Shown in pieces: positions 1 to 7,403 of a stretch of DNA of 38,443 bases; the stretch's first letter is position 1; every line of letters begins with the position of its first letter. The stretch lies in contig CALFWR010000054.1 of assembly GCA_937928555.1 (NCBI GenBank), positions 1 through 38,443 of the forward strand. Reading direction: 5' to 3'. The translations under genes and the position numbers were made by a program. The notes beneath the pieces were generated by a model. It worked only from the letters and a program-made list of their open reading frames with translations. It was not told the origin of the DNA and searched no databases. This DNA comes from an uncultured Pirellulaceae bacterium. Lineage in GTDB: Bacteria > Planctomycetota > Planctomycetia > Pirellulales > Pirellulaceae.

Positions 1-2
1 CC

Positions 3-254
3 AATATTCGCTGGTTGAGCTTGAATTGCCAAACGATCGGCGACGAATCAATGGAATTCATCGGGCGCATGAATCAACTGCTCAGATTGAGTTTGGTCGG
101 ATCCTCTGTAACTGCAGAGTCGACGAATCACCTTTTGAAACTTTCCAATCTTAGAAATCTCAATTTGGAAAACTGCGATTTCAAACCAAACGACTTGCGA
201 CTCTTGCAATCTACGCTGCGAAAATACAACCTGAAGCCATCCGTAATCGCGTGA
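3..254 (+). CDS. Leucine-rich-repeat protein, 3' end only (5' truncated by window edge)
   Basis: The open frame runs in from the left edge of the window without a stop, so this is the C-terminal ~83 residues of a longer protein. The visible part has LRR-like spacing: LRLSLVGSSVT, then LSNLRNLNLENCDF, each a beta-strand/turn unit of the LxxLxLxxC/N type. LRR proteins of this kind are common in Planctomycetes, and the fold normally serves protein binding; the partner is not knowable here. An internal TTG at 15 could act as a start, but the frame upstream (NIRWLSLNC) continues the repeat pattern, so truncation by the window edge is more likely. The stop lies only about 10 bases before family A repeat copy 1. 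Confidence 0.6.
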   Translation, partial: NIRWLSLNCQTIGDESMEFIGRMNQLLRLSLVGSSVTAESTNHLLKLSNLRNLNLENCDFKPNDLRLLQSTLRKYNLKPSVIA

Positions 255-262
255 CGACATCT

Positions 263-556
263 GCTTTGCAAGGCTGCGGTTGTTTATTGATTCCGCATCG
301 TGTCACGCCCAAGCCACGTTGGGCGACGATCATGGATTCGAAGCATCGTCCCCGTTGGTATCAGCGGCATTGACGGAAGAAGCTGCTTGCAACTTGCCAC
401 CGAAAACTGGAATCCTCCTCCAAAATCCGTTACCATCAAGAGTGACCAAGTCGCTGAGAGCGACAAAGCTCAACGCACGATCTATCCGTGCGCACCAAAA
501 CAAATTTCCAGATTGCGATACCGTCTCAGCGACACACCGATAGATCGCAATTCGTT
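263..556 (+). repeat. Family A repeat, copy 1
   Basis: This is the first of three diverged copies of a ~290-330 bp sequence (others at 1750-2059 and 2555-2885). It begins near GCTTTGCAAGG and ends after GATCGCAATTCG. Two secondary-structure elements are visible. A short perfect hairpin has arms CGCCCAA/TTGGGCG around a 6-base loop (about 306-325). A long-range inverted repeat pairs CGATCTATCCGTG (478-490) with CACCGATAGATCG (535-547), 12 of 13 positions. The copy lies between the LRR gene end and the small gene at 572. No transposase is encoded. Confidence 0.75.
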
Positions 557-571
557 ATCCCGCTTTCCAAA

Positions 572-1066
572 ATGAATACATCAAAATCTTCGACGTTTTG
601 CCTGATGGCAGTATTCGCGGCCGGGTTAGCAGTCCTCGCTGTCTACTCACGGTACCAATCCGAGCTGAGCCAGCTTAAGTTCGAATCGCATGCCTTAAGT
701 GATGGCTCGACTTTTTGGGCATTGCCCAACACTGGTTTTTCACGAGGCAACATCCTGCCGGAATGGATACTGGACGAAATTGACGTAGAACTTGCCGACA
801 AATTTGAACGAATCACGGAACTGGATTTTTGCATTGATGACCTTAACCATTACGATCCAGATTTAACCAGGTTTTATACGAAATTCAAGTATGTCCACAC
901 GATTAGGCTCAGCAACCGATATTGCAAACGTGAGATTGTCGAGATACTAAAATCATTCCCAAACCTCAAAACGATTAATGTTGAGCCTTGGGGAGGAAAT
1001 CAAACCGAGGGCTTAGTGGAGCTTTCGTCAGCTTCACTTCCTGGTGTGCAAGTGAACTATAAATAA
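572..1066 (+). CDS. Small membrane-anchored LRR-like hypothetical protein
   Basis: A 164-residue protein if the ATG at 572 is used. The open frame extends to a GTG at 488, but that part lies inside family A repeat copy 1, so 572 is preferred; no strong ribosome binding site is visible for either. Residues about 7-24 form a hydrophobic segment (FCLMAVFAAGLAVLAVY) that would act as signal anchor, leaving the rest outside the cytoplasm. The C-terminal half has leucine-rich strands (ITELDFCIDDL, VHTIRLSNRYC, FPNLKTINVEPW), resembling degenerate LRR units like those in the gene upstream. No catalytic motif is recognised. The downstream 275 bases (1067-1341) hold nothing I can support. Confidence 0.5.
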   Translation: MNTSKSSTFCLMAVFAAGLAVLAVYSRYQSELSQLKFESHALSDGSTFWALPNTGFSRGNILPEWILDEIDVELADKFERITELDFCIDDLNHYDPDLTRFYTKFKYVHTIRLSNRYCKREIVEILKSFPNLKTINVEPWGGNQTEGLVELSSASLPGVQVNYK

Positions 1067-1341
1067 AACAACCGCGGGATAACAATTGAGTGCTTGACTT
1101 CGCGGGCTCATGTTTTTGGGATTGGATCGGTGGAAGAGTTGGTGTGATGGTGCGGTTTGAATTGCTTTGGGTGCCCGCCGGAGCTCAAACACTTTGTTCA
1201 AGATGCCCGATTGAAGCTGGATCGGGGCTCTTTCTTTCTGTTTTTTGGTTTGTTACGTTGCAAGCGCGCAGCGTGAAGGAACTTTGTGGCTGGAAGCTTC
1301 AAAGATTTGCGTCGCAATGAGATGGTTGCCTCGGACAGGCT

Positions 1342-1680
1342 TCAACCGGAATCGAGATACGCCACCGCATGCCCTGGCAACGGACGGCGGTAGATCACTT
1401 TCCCCGATGCGTCGGTGATCATCGTCAGATGCAGATGACCCACCTTGCAATCAGGACACGGTGTTGGTGGCTTCCGAATTTCCTCCACCACCTCGTGTTG
1501 CTTCATCCGCCAGCACCATCCCAAGTAAAAGCAAACTAGCATTTGCACGTACTGGAACTTCAACTTGCAGTTGGGTAACGCCCAACGGTAGTAACGAATC
1601 CGTTGAAATCGCGACGGCAAGGTATGCTGCAAGAAGCCGCGTACGAGTTCGTTGCCGGGGACATTGCGTGTGCGACTTTG
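1342..1680 (-). pseudogene. IS91-family transposase remnant, C-terminal end
   Basis: Read on the minus strand, the frame gives NELVRGFLQHTLPSRFQRIRYYRW followed after a gap by PCPDCKVGHLHL and the end AYLDSG. This matches my recollection of the C-terminal end of IS91-type (Y2, HUH) transposases: a segment of the type EFxRRFLxHVLPxGFxRIRYYG, then a CPxCG-like zinc knuckle and a short tail. The natural stop is kept (1342-1344), but the catalytic two-tyrosine region is missing and no ATG start exists; only about 110 codons remain. The frame stays open a little further toward 1740 without recognisable transposase sequence. IS91 elements move by rolling-circle transposition, so this fragment marks past mobility of the accessory patch. 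Family identification is from memory of the motif, not from a search. Confidence 0.55.
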
Positions 1681-1749
1681 CGTTGTGCCACAGAGTTCGA
1701 GTTCGGGACTTTGGAAGATTGATCCGCCGATCAGGCCGATCAGGCCGAT

Positions 1750-2059
1750 TGTTCGGTGGAAAGGTTTTGCAAGATCTGCCGTTGTTCATTGATTCCGCGT
1801 AGGATGACGCCCAAGCCAAGTTGGGCGTCGGTCATGAATTCAACGCATCGTCCCAGTTGGTACCTGCGTCACTGACGGCACAAGCTGCTTGCAAGTTACC
1901 ACCAAAAACTGGATTTCGCCTGGCAAATCCGTTACCATTTATTGTGACCCAGTCGCAGCGCGCGACAAAGTTCAACGCACGATCTATCCGTGTGCACCAA
2001 AACAAATTCCAGATTGCGATACAATCTCAGTGACACACCGATAGATCGCAATTCGTTAT
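1750..2059 (+). repeat. Family A repeat, copy 2
   Basis: Second copy of the family A sequence, most similar to copy 3 on its left flank (both begin around TTCGGYGGAAAGG). The conserved arms are CGATCTATCCGTG at 1980-1992 and CACCGATAGATCG at 2036-2048, with 43 bases between them. The CGCCCAA/TTGGGCG hairpin is intact near 1807-1826. The copy follows the IS91 remnant and ends about 50 bases before the small gene at 2109. Just left of it, at about 1733-1748, GATCAGGCC is repeated in tandem. Confidence 0.75.
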
Positions 2060-2108
2060 ACAGACACAGGGCGTTTGCGCTCCCACAGATTCAGGAAGCA
2101 CTCGATTT

Positions 2109-2309
2109 ATGCTTGCATACGCCTTGTCGGTATTCTCACTCGCTATCCTCGGGACAGAGCTCTACTTCGGCGTGGTTGTCGTGAGCACGCAAGGAGACGA
2201 GCTATTTGTTGAACGAGCGAAGGCTCCTGCGAAATACTGGGTCTGGATGTCGCTCCATATCGTCGTTGGGGTTGGCATTCCCATACTTGGGTGGCTTGCG
2301 GGGATCTAG
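2109..2309 (+). CDS. Small two-helix membrane protein, unknown function
   Basis: A 66-residue protein from the ATG at 2109, preceded by AGGAAG at a workable distance (about 10 bases). Residues about 3-26 (AYALSVFSLAILGTELYFGVVVVS) and about 46-66 (MSLHIVVGVGIPILGWLAGI) are strongly hydrophobic, so the product should span the membrane twice with a short charged loop between (DELFVERAKAPAKYW). It is not recognised as a named family. It follows family A copy 2 in the same orientation, as the genes at 572 and 2959 follow copies 1 and 3. The 245 bases downstream contain no gene; a perfect 7-base inverted repeat ATGATTC-TT-GAATCAT lies at 2394-2409. Confidence 0.5.
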   Translation: MLAYALSVFSLAILGTELYFGVVVVSTQGDELFVERAKAPAKYWVWMSLHIVVGVGIPILGWLAGI

Positions 2310-2554
2310 TCGTCACGCTTGCTGGTCACTTGGTGGCTCTGCTCCCAAACCCCCAAACCCCCGAATTTTTGTGAGGCATGACTCTGGTGTTCAATGATTC
2401 TTGAATCATGTTGAGCGCGGCATTGAAACGTCAGGGTCTGGCGAAACGGAGAACTGCCCTGTGGAAGCTGCATGGAAGAAACGGTGCAGATGGTGGGTTC
2501 TGGCGATGGTTTTTGCAGTCAAACGTTGAAGTGCTTTGATTGAGCGGGAAGGCC

Positions 2555-2885
2555 GGCTGTTCGGCGGAAAGGCTTTGCAAGGCCTGCGGGTCTGCGGTTG
2601 TTCATTGATTCCGCATAGGATGACCCCCGATGACCCCCAAGCCAAGTTGGGCGATGGTCATGAATTCAAAGCATCGTTCCAGTTGGTACCAGCGTCACTG
2701 ACGGTACAAGCTGCTTGCAAGTCGCCGCCAAAAACTGGAATCCGCCTCACAAATCCGTTACCATCTACCGTGACGTGGTCGCAGCGCGCGACACAGCTCA
2801 ACGCACGATCTATCCGTGTTCGCCAAAACAAATTCCAGATTGCGATGCCGTCTCAGTGGCACACCGATAGATCGCAATTCGCTAT
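2555..2885 (+). repeat. Family A repeat, copy 3
   Basis: Third copy. It carries a 10-base duplication (GATGACCCCC-type) near 2620-2640 that is absent from the other two. The long-range arms are CGATCTATCCGTG at 2806-2818 and CACCGATAGATCG at 2862-2874, conserved exactly as in copies 1 and 2. The short hairpin is reduced to CCCAA/TTGGG. It ends about 75 bases before the DUF2007-type gene at 2959. Confidence 0.75.
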
Positions 2886-2958
2886 CTGACCCGCAGGATT
2901 CCTGCCAATATCCGCTGCGTTGCGACGAACACCGGGCATTCGAAACAGGAATTGCCTA

Positions 2959-3384
2959 ATGCATCACCCATCGCTTGTGAAAATTGCGACGTACGACGAT
3001 CCAGTATTCGCACATCTTGCACGAAACAAGCTGGAGGCGGAAAACTTGCAATCGTTTCTCGATGGCGAACACCATGTTGCAATGGACTGGATGATTGCCA
3101 ACGCGGTGGGGGGAATAAAACTTCTCGTGGCCGCCAAAGATCGTGACCGGGCAATCCGAATACTTGAAGAACCTGCAGGATTAGACGAATGCGGCTCCGT
3201 AGGCACAGAGTCGAACCAGGATGGCGAAGCTTGTTGCCCGAATTGCAATTCGGGCAACACTTTTCCTGAGAGATTAAGGCGAAAATGGATATTCCTGTCG
3301 CTTCTACTTCTCGGAACTCCATTGCCATTCATTTCGCGTAGAAGGATCTGTGAAGACTGTGGAAACAAATGGAATGCTGGGTAG
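2959..3384 (+). CDS. DUF2007-like protein with zinc ribbon and one membrane segment
   Basis: A 141-residue protein starting at the ATG at 2959, with AGGA about 10 bases upstream; an upstream in-frame codon at 2920 is less likely. Residues 1-75 (LVKIATYDDPVFAHLARNKLEAENLQ, then GIKLLVAAKDRDRAIRILEE) match the pattern of the DUF2007 'putative signal transducing protein' fold: a two-layer alpha/beta domain that senses an unknown ligand or partner. After it comes a CPNC pair, a single hydrophobic helix (WIFLSLLLLGTPLPFI) and a second CEDC pair, so the four cysteines of a zinc ribbon are split around a membrane-like segment. A role in signalling is only inferred. It is the last small gene in the family A array. 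Confidence 0.65.
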   Translation: MHHPSLVKIATYDDPVFAHLARNKLEAENLQSFLDGEHHVAMDWMIANAVGGIKLLVAAKDRDRAIRILEEPAGLDECGSVGTESNQDGEACCPNCNSGNTFPERLRRKWIFLSLLLLGTPLPFISRRRICEDCGNKWNAG

Positions 3385-4003
3385 TGGCATGGGCTGGATA
3401 ACAAATAAGCGATATGCCATAGCGTGGTGAGGGACGAACTTAGCCGATGTTCAAGTCCTCTGTTCAAGAAGGCCGAGAGTTTGTTGGGCAAAAAACAAAG
3501 AGCAGGCATGCTTCAAGAAGCTCGACTCACCCAATGCAGACTGATACAGGCGTTGATTGCCGTTAAATCACACCAGGCCTATTCCGAAATCAGGATCGAC
3601 TACGGGGATTCGGTTCGCCTCGCTGATGAGGTCCAAAATAGGATTTGTTTGGATCGATACGGTGTCCATTGGCTAAACTGAATCTCACGCCCACGCGCGG
3701 TGAATAACCCGCCTCAAGGTTAGATCAAGGCTCATCAGGCGGAAGGCTCACCAAGTGGAATCGGATCGAGAAAAAAGAGCGGCCGATCTTGCGAAACGGC
3801 GAAAGCAGATGTGCGTCAGAATTCGCGTTCGTTGGTGGGGCTCTGTGGAGTTTCATACTCGCATCGGTTGCTTGAACGGATTGTTCGGAATTTGAACCTG
3901 CTCCGTCAGCGTGCAAATCCTCTTACCTGCAATAAATGTTCGCCATTTGGCCAAAATTCAGTTTCAGAATTGCACCCGGCGCGTGACTGAAAATAATGGG
4001 GTG
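3385..4003. other. Intergenic stretch with degenerate family B element
   Basis: No well-supported gene lies here. An open frame at 3424-3681 ends inside a decayed family B copy (about 3546-3711) and is judged not to be a gene. The remaining 290 bases before the DUF1559 gene show no clear terminator or promoter. Confidence 0.5.
3546..3711 (+). mobile_element. Family B MITE-like element, degenerate copy
   Basis: From GGCGTTGATT (about 3549) to the end CGGTGAATAACCCG this aligns along its whole length with the intact family B copies. Shared landmarks in order are GCGTTGATT, GGTTCRCCTCGYTGAYGARGTCCA, CATTGGCTAAACTGAA and ACGCCCACGC. The right terminal repeat is recognisable at 3687-3710; the left terminal repeat has decayed beyond clear recognition. 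It looks like an old insertion. Confidence 0.55.
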
Positions 4004-5014
4004 ATGCGAAACAGTCCCAAGAAAATCTCTCGCGGCTTTACCCTTGTTGAACTTCTGGTGGTCACGGGCATCATCGGCATCCTGGTGGCGATGTTGCTGC
4101 CTGCGGTGCAGGAAGTCCGTGAAGCGGCCAACCGGACCGCCTGCGCGAACAACCTGCGGCAAATAGCACTCGCCGTTCACAATTTTGAGTCGGCTCAGGG
4201 CCACTACCCGCCCAGCTTTGAAGTTCAGCCCGGCGAGATCAAGCGTGGTTCGTGGTCGATTCATGCGAGGCTGCTGCCGTTTCTCGAACAAGCCAACGCG
4301 GAAGGGCTGATTGACTTTGCCACCGACTGGCATGAGCAAGTCGACAGTGGGATCCCGGCCTTGGGCGTTGCGACTTATAGTTGCCCCAGCGATCTCAGAG
4401 CGGCGGTGCGGATTCGTGATGGTAAACCGTTTGTGCATTCGACCAGCTACGGTTTCAACATGGGAACTTGGTTCATCTACGATCCGACGACCGGTGCGGT
4501 GGGCGATGGAGCATTCGTGGTGCAGAACCCGACAAAACATTCGTCTGTCAGCGACGGGTTAAGCAACACGCTGTGCACGACCGACGTAAAGGCCTTTACT
4601 CCTTACATTCGGAACGCTTTGTCTTTTGACGCGCAGTTGCCTGAACGACAAAGTCATTTTCTTGGCGCCCGCGGCGAGCTCAAATTGGGCTCCAGCCCAA
4701 CGCAGAACACGGGGCACACGGTGTGGACTGACGGCCGGGTCCATCATAGCGGGATGACGGTGACGTTTGGGCCCAACACCAGCGTCGGCTACGAGCACGA
4801 GGGCGTCGGGTTCGACATTGACTTCAGCTCACAGCAAGAAGGCCGCGATTCGCTCAGGCCTACCTATGCGGCAGTAACGTCAAGGTCCTGGCATCCCGGA
4901 GGGGTTAACGCGGCCAGAATGGACGGCAGTGTGGGCTTTGTTTCCGAGGATATCGACCTAGAAATATGGCGAGCCCTGGGTTCGATCGATGGTGGGGAAG
5001 TTATCAGTCAGTAG
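4004..5014 (+). CDS. DUF1559 protein with prepilin-type N-terminus
   Basis: A 336-residue protein from the ATG at 4004, preceded by GGGGTG. The N-terminus is a type IV prepilin signal: a short basic leader, Gly11-Phe12 as the peptidase cut site (RGFTLVELL) with Glu16 at the +5 position, then a hydrophobic helix (about 14-33) that anchors and packs pseudopilins. The rest is the DUF1559 domain: the conserved ACANNLRQIALAVHNFES helix just after the anchor, YPPS, a mid-domain SDGLSNT motif, and the C-terminal WHPGGVN...DGSVGFV block. Planctomycetes carry tens to hundreds of such genes; they are thought to be exported and assembled like pseudopilins, with unknown task. An upstream frame to 3911 is rejected because it would bury the prepilin signal. 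Confidence 0.9.
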   Translation: MRNSPKKISRGFTLVELLVVTGIIGILVAMLLPAVQEVREAANRTACANNLRQIALAVHNFESAQGHYPPSFEVQPGEIKRGSWSIHARLLPFLEQANAEGLIDFATDWHEQVDSGIPALGVATYSCPSDLRAAVRIRDGKPFVHSTSYGFNMGTWFIYDPTTGAVGDGAFVVQNPTKHSSVSDGLSNTLCTTDVKAFTPYIRNALSFDAQLPERQSHFLGARGELKLGSSPTQNTGHTVWTDGRVHHSGMTVTFGPNTSVGYEHEGVGFDIDFSSQQEGRDSLRPTYAAVTSRSWHPGGVNAARMDGSVGFVSEDIDLEIWRALGSIDGGEVISQ

Positions 5015-5155
5015 GGCAAAATTCAGCGGTGGTCATTGTTTTTTTACGAACCCGAATCGCCTATTGACACTCCTCAAGTCATCGGGCATCTTATGGCACT
5101 CTCGAAGGCACCAAGCGTGTTTTCGAGGCCGCTGCGAGTCGCTGATTCCAGCACC

Positions 5156-5228
<73 letters not shown>

Positions 5229-5238
5229 CTACAGAACG

Positions 5239-5280
5239 AACCCGGCAAAGTGCGAATTCAAACGCCTCGCCGGGTTTTTT
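5239..5280 (+). terminator. Rho-independent terminator after tRNA-Lys
   Basis: The inverted arms AACCCGGC (5239-5246) and GCCGGGTT (5269-5276) enclose a 22-base loop and run into a T tract (5275-5280). Its position right behind the tRNA suggests that the tRNA is a single-gene transcript. Confidence 0.75.
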
Positions 5281-5368
5281 CGTGCGCTGAATGTTCGGGA
5301 GGACGATGATTCGGCTGCCAGAGACGTACAGAGCGAAACAGAAACTGCCGCAAACACTCGCCCGCAAA

Positions 5369-6847
5369 TTACCCGGGAGAATCGAGCTCCGCCCAGCCTT
5401 TCTTGATGTTGTCCTTTTTCAATTCTTCGAACAGCTCGTTGATCTGTTCTTCGGAATTCGAAATGCGGACTTCGCGGTCAAGCGGATGTTTGCGGCCGGG
5501 ACTGTAGTCGGTGAAGTGCACGACGTACGATGGGTACTCGCTGCCTTCGGTTTCCTTGTTCGTTTTCCACATCACGAACTTACGCACCATCAACTTGCCC
5601 TTGAGCGTTTTGGTGAACACCTCACGCCGCAGCACAGCGGACTTGGCCAGCTTCAGTTCGGTCGCGTTGACCGAGGCCTTTTCGACAGGAACCACATCGG
5701 TGATCTGGGCCAGGCGAATGTCGTGCGGGTTGAATTGCTTGTCGTCACGAACCCGAACGAACTGTGGCGAAATCACACTGACCAATGGCAACCTGCGGAC
5801 GACCTCATAAGCCGACGTTTCCCGATTCCAGTTCAACACCATGCGGTTGATCGGACCACCCCGCGTGTTCTGCGAGATAATGTCCAGGCAGTTCAGTTCA
5901 ATGACCCACTCCGGACGAACCATCTGATAGGCCACGTGGTCGGAGTTGACTTCGGCGTACTCGCTTTCGACAACCATGTCTTTAAGATCTGAGAGCATCT
6001 CCCGGCGCTGGTCTTCGGAAAAGCCCCCGCCGACGCGGCACATCACATGAAGCGCACCGTCTTTGCGGGCTACCGCCAGCAAAAGGTCGTGCATCATGCC
6101 CGCGCGGTCATCGGTGGATTCGGTGAACCCAATGACAACTGCGTCGATCGTGTGCAGCGGTTTGATTTTGAAGTTACCTGCGGCATCACTGCGGACGACG
6201 ATGCCTTCCGCTTTTTCGTTTTCCACCCACTCATTGAATTGGGCTTCGACCATGTTGCGGCCTTTGACCTTCACCGTTTCGACGGGTTTGACCGACTTGC
6301 CATCGCCAAACCATTCTTCGATCCTGTTCCACGTTTCGGCGTAGGGCTGGTCCACGCTTTCACCATCGATCGCGATGATATCGAAAACCGCAAAGTGAAG
6401 CAGATCCAGCTCCTCCTGTGACTTTGGCTGTCTTGCCGAACTGACGATATCGTGCACGCGGCAGCGGCGGTCGTCCACGATCTTGTGGAGCTCGCCGGCG
6501 ATGATCGCTCGGGAGACGTTGGCCGAATCCAGCAGTTCCAAAGCTTCCGCTTGCCACGGCATGCCGGTGCGAACGGTTCCACCGGGATTGACGCTGTAAA
6601 GCTGGCCGTCACGGTAAACACAAACCGTGAACTCTCCGTCAAGTTTCCGGCTGACAAAGTACTCCGCATCGGCAAGCCGACGATCGATGTCGTGACGACC
6701 AAGCGGAAACATTCGCGAGGCGGTCTGGCGTTTGTAGTTTTGCACTGTTGGCAGGACAGTCGGGTCCTTGATGCAAGTTGCGGCACCGACACCGTAGGTG
6801 CCCAGTTTGATACTGATCAGGTTCTTTTCGAGAATGGGGTCCGGCAT
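5369..6847 (-). CDS. ATP-dependent DNA/RNA ligase-superfamily protein
   Basis: A 492-residue protein with the nucleotidyltransferase core of the DNA ligase/RNA ligase/capping enzyme superfamily. Motif I is KLDG with the probable AMP-accepting Lys68; GEL lies at about 118-120; motif III is FDIIAIDG at 155-162; motif IV is EGIVVR at 214-219; motif V is FKIKP at 226-230. An OB-fold-like region follows (about 232-340). The last ~150 residues (VFTKTLKGKLMVRKFVMWKTN, then VHFTDYSPGRKHPLDREVRIS) are not a part I can assign. The expected reaction is ATP-dependent adenylation of the enzyme and then of a nucleic-acid 5' phosphate, sealing nicks; the real substrate is unknown. No Ku, primase or phosphoesterase gene lies nearby, so this is not a standard NHEJ locus. 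The ATG at 6847 is clear, and a TATACT box sits only about 5 bases before it, which could mean a leaderless or nearly leaderless transcript. Confidence 0.75.
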   Translation of the reverse strand: MPDPILEKNLISIKLGTYGVGAATCIKDPTVLPTVQNYKRQTASRMFPLGRHDIDRRLADAEYFVSRKLDGEFTVCVYRDGQLYSVNPGGTVRTGMPWQAEALELLDSANVSRAIIAGELHKIVDDRRCRVHDIVSSARQPKSQEELDLLHFAVFDIIAIDGESVDQPYAETWNRIEEWFGDGKSVKPVETVKVKGRNMVEAQFNEWVENEKAEGIVVRSDAAGNFKIKPLHTIDAVVIGFTESTDDRAGMMHDLLLAVARKDGALHVMCRVGGGFSEDQRREMLSDLKDMVVESEYAEVNSDHVAYQMVRPEWVIELNCLDIISQNTRGGPINRMVLNWNRETSAYEVVRRLPLVSVISPQFVRVRDDKQFNPHDIRLAQITDVVPVEKASVNATELKLAKSAVLRREVFTKTLKGKLMVRKFVMWKTNKETEGSEYPSYVVHFTDYSPGRKHPLDREVRISNSEEQINELFEELKKDNIKKGWAELDSPG

Positions 6848-7403
6848 ACAAAAAGTATATTCTAAATTTTGGAGTCAATCAGGGGACCGAAATTGCATTT
6901 CTAAATTGCGTAATCAAAAAGCCCGAAGCCTGCAATGCGAGCAGTTGAAGTCGGGAACACAGCCCGATCCGAGCGGAATCAGCGCCTTGCCGTGGGCCGC
7001 GCTACCAACGAGCATTCCACAGACTTACACGAACATCACGTAGACCATCGCCGTCGACAATGAGTGTAATGGGATTCACCTTGCTGAGATTCGTCTTGCT
7101 GGTCGCGCATTAACCGGAATTGTTCACGACGATGGGCGTTGATTTGCGTTGAACCGCACTGACACGAAGGTCCAAGCTGGATTGTCGCCCAGATTTCGGT
7201 TCACCTCGTTGACGAAGTCCAGACCACAGACTCTTTTCCAACCGGTGCGCTGTTCATTGGCTAAACTGAAAGTTACGCCCACGCCTCGTGAATAATCCGG
7301 GATTAAAGGAAGGACCCAAAATTGCGTCCAACACCAAATCGATTACAATCTCAGATTCAGAATCCACTTGGTGGTTCAACGACTTTTCAACAGTGAATTA
7401 AAC
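6848..7403. other. Intergenic stretch holding a family B element
   Basis: There are 556 bases between the divergently read ligase-like and ThuA/DsbD-like genes. Apart from the family B element at 7114-7301, no gene, tRNA or terminator is seen; short open frames here lack start signals and recognisable sequence. Confidence 0.6.
7114..7301 (+). mobile_element. Family B MITE-like element, intact copy 1
   Basis: A 188 bp element with imperfect terminal inverted repeats. The left end is CCGGAATTGTTCACGACG followed by ATGGGCGT (7114-7139). The right end, read on the opposite strand, is CCCGGATTATTCACGAGG followed by CGTGGGCGT (7275-7301). The five bases ATTAA occur immediately on both sides (7109-7113 and 7302-7306), as expected of a target-site duplication. 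There is no coding capacity. A near-identical copy lies in opposite orientation at 17697-17883, a decayed one at 3546-3711 and a terminal remnant at the right window edge. Confidence 0.8.

Noticed and set aside
1090..1320. Open frame of 76 codons on the plus strand
   Set aside because: No start signal, low-information sequence rich in Trp/Cys, no similarity to a known family; treated as empty DNA.
1461..1802. Open frame of 113 codons on the plus strand
   Set aside because: Runs antisense to the IS91 remnant and into family A copy 2; Ser/Arg-rich shadow composition.
263..2885. Integron-type attC array as explanation for family A
   Set aside because: Repeats are far longer than attC sites, copies are collinear along their whole length, and no integrase or GTTRRRY-type core sites are seen; kept only as an open question.
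280..2889. Family A as a protein-coding repeat (shared open frame in all three copies)
   Set aside because: A common frame exists, but changes between copies fall on all codon positions, one copy has a 1-base indel and another a 10-base insertion, and no start codon is shared.
3424..3681. Open frame of 85 codons on the plus strand
   Set aside because: Its second half is the degenerate family B element, and the intact copies of that element have stops in the same frame; no ribosome binding site or recognisable domain.
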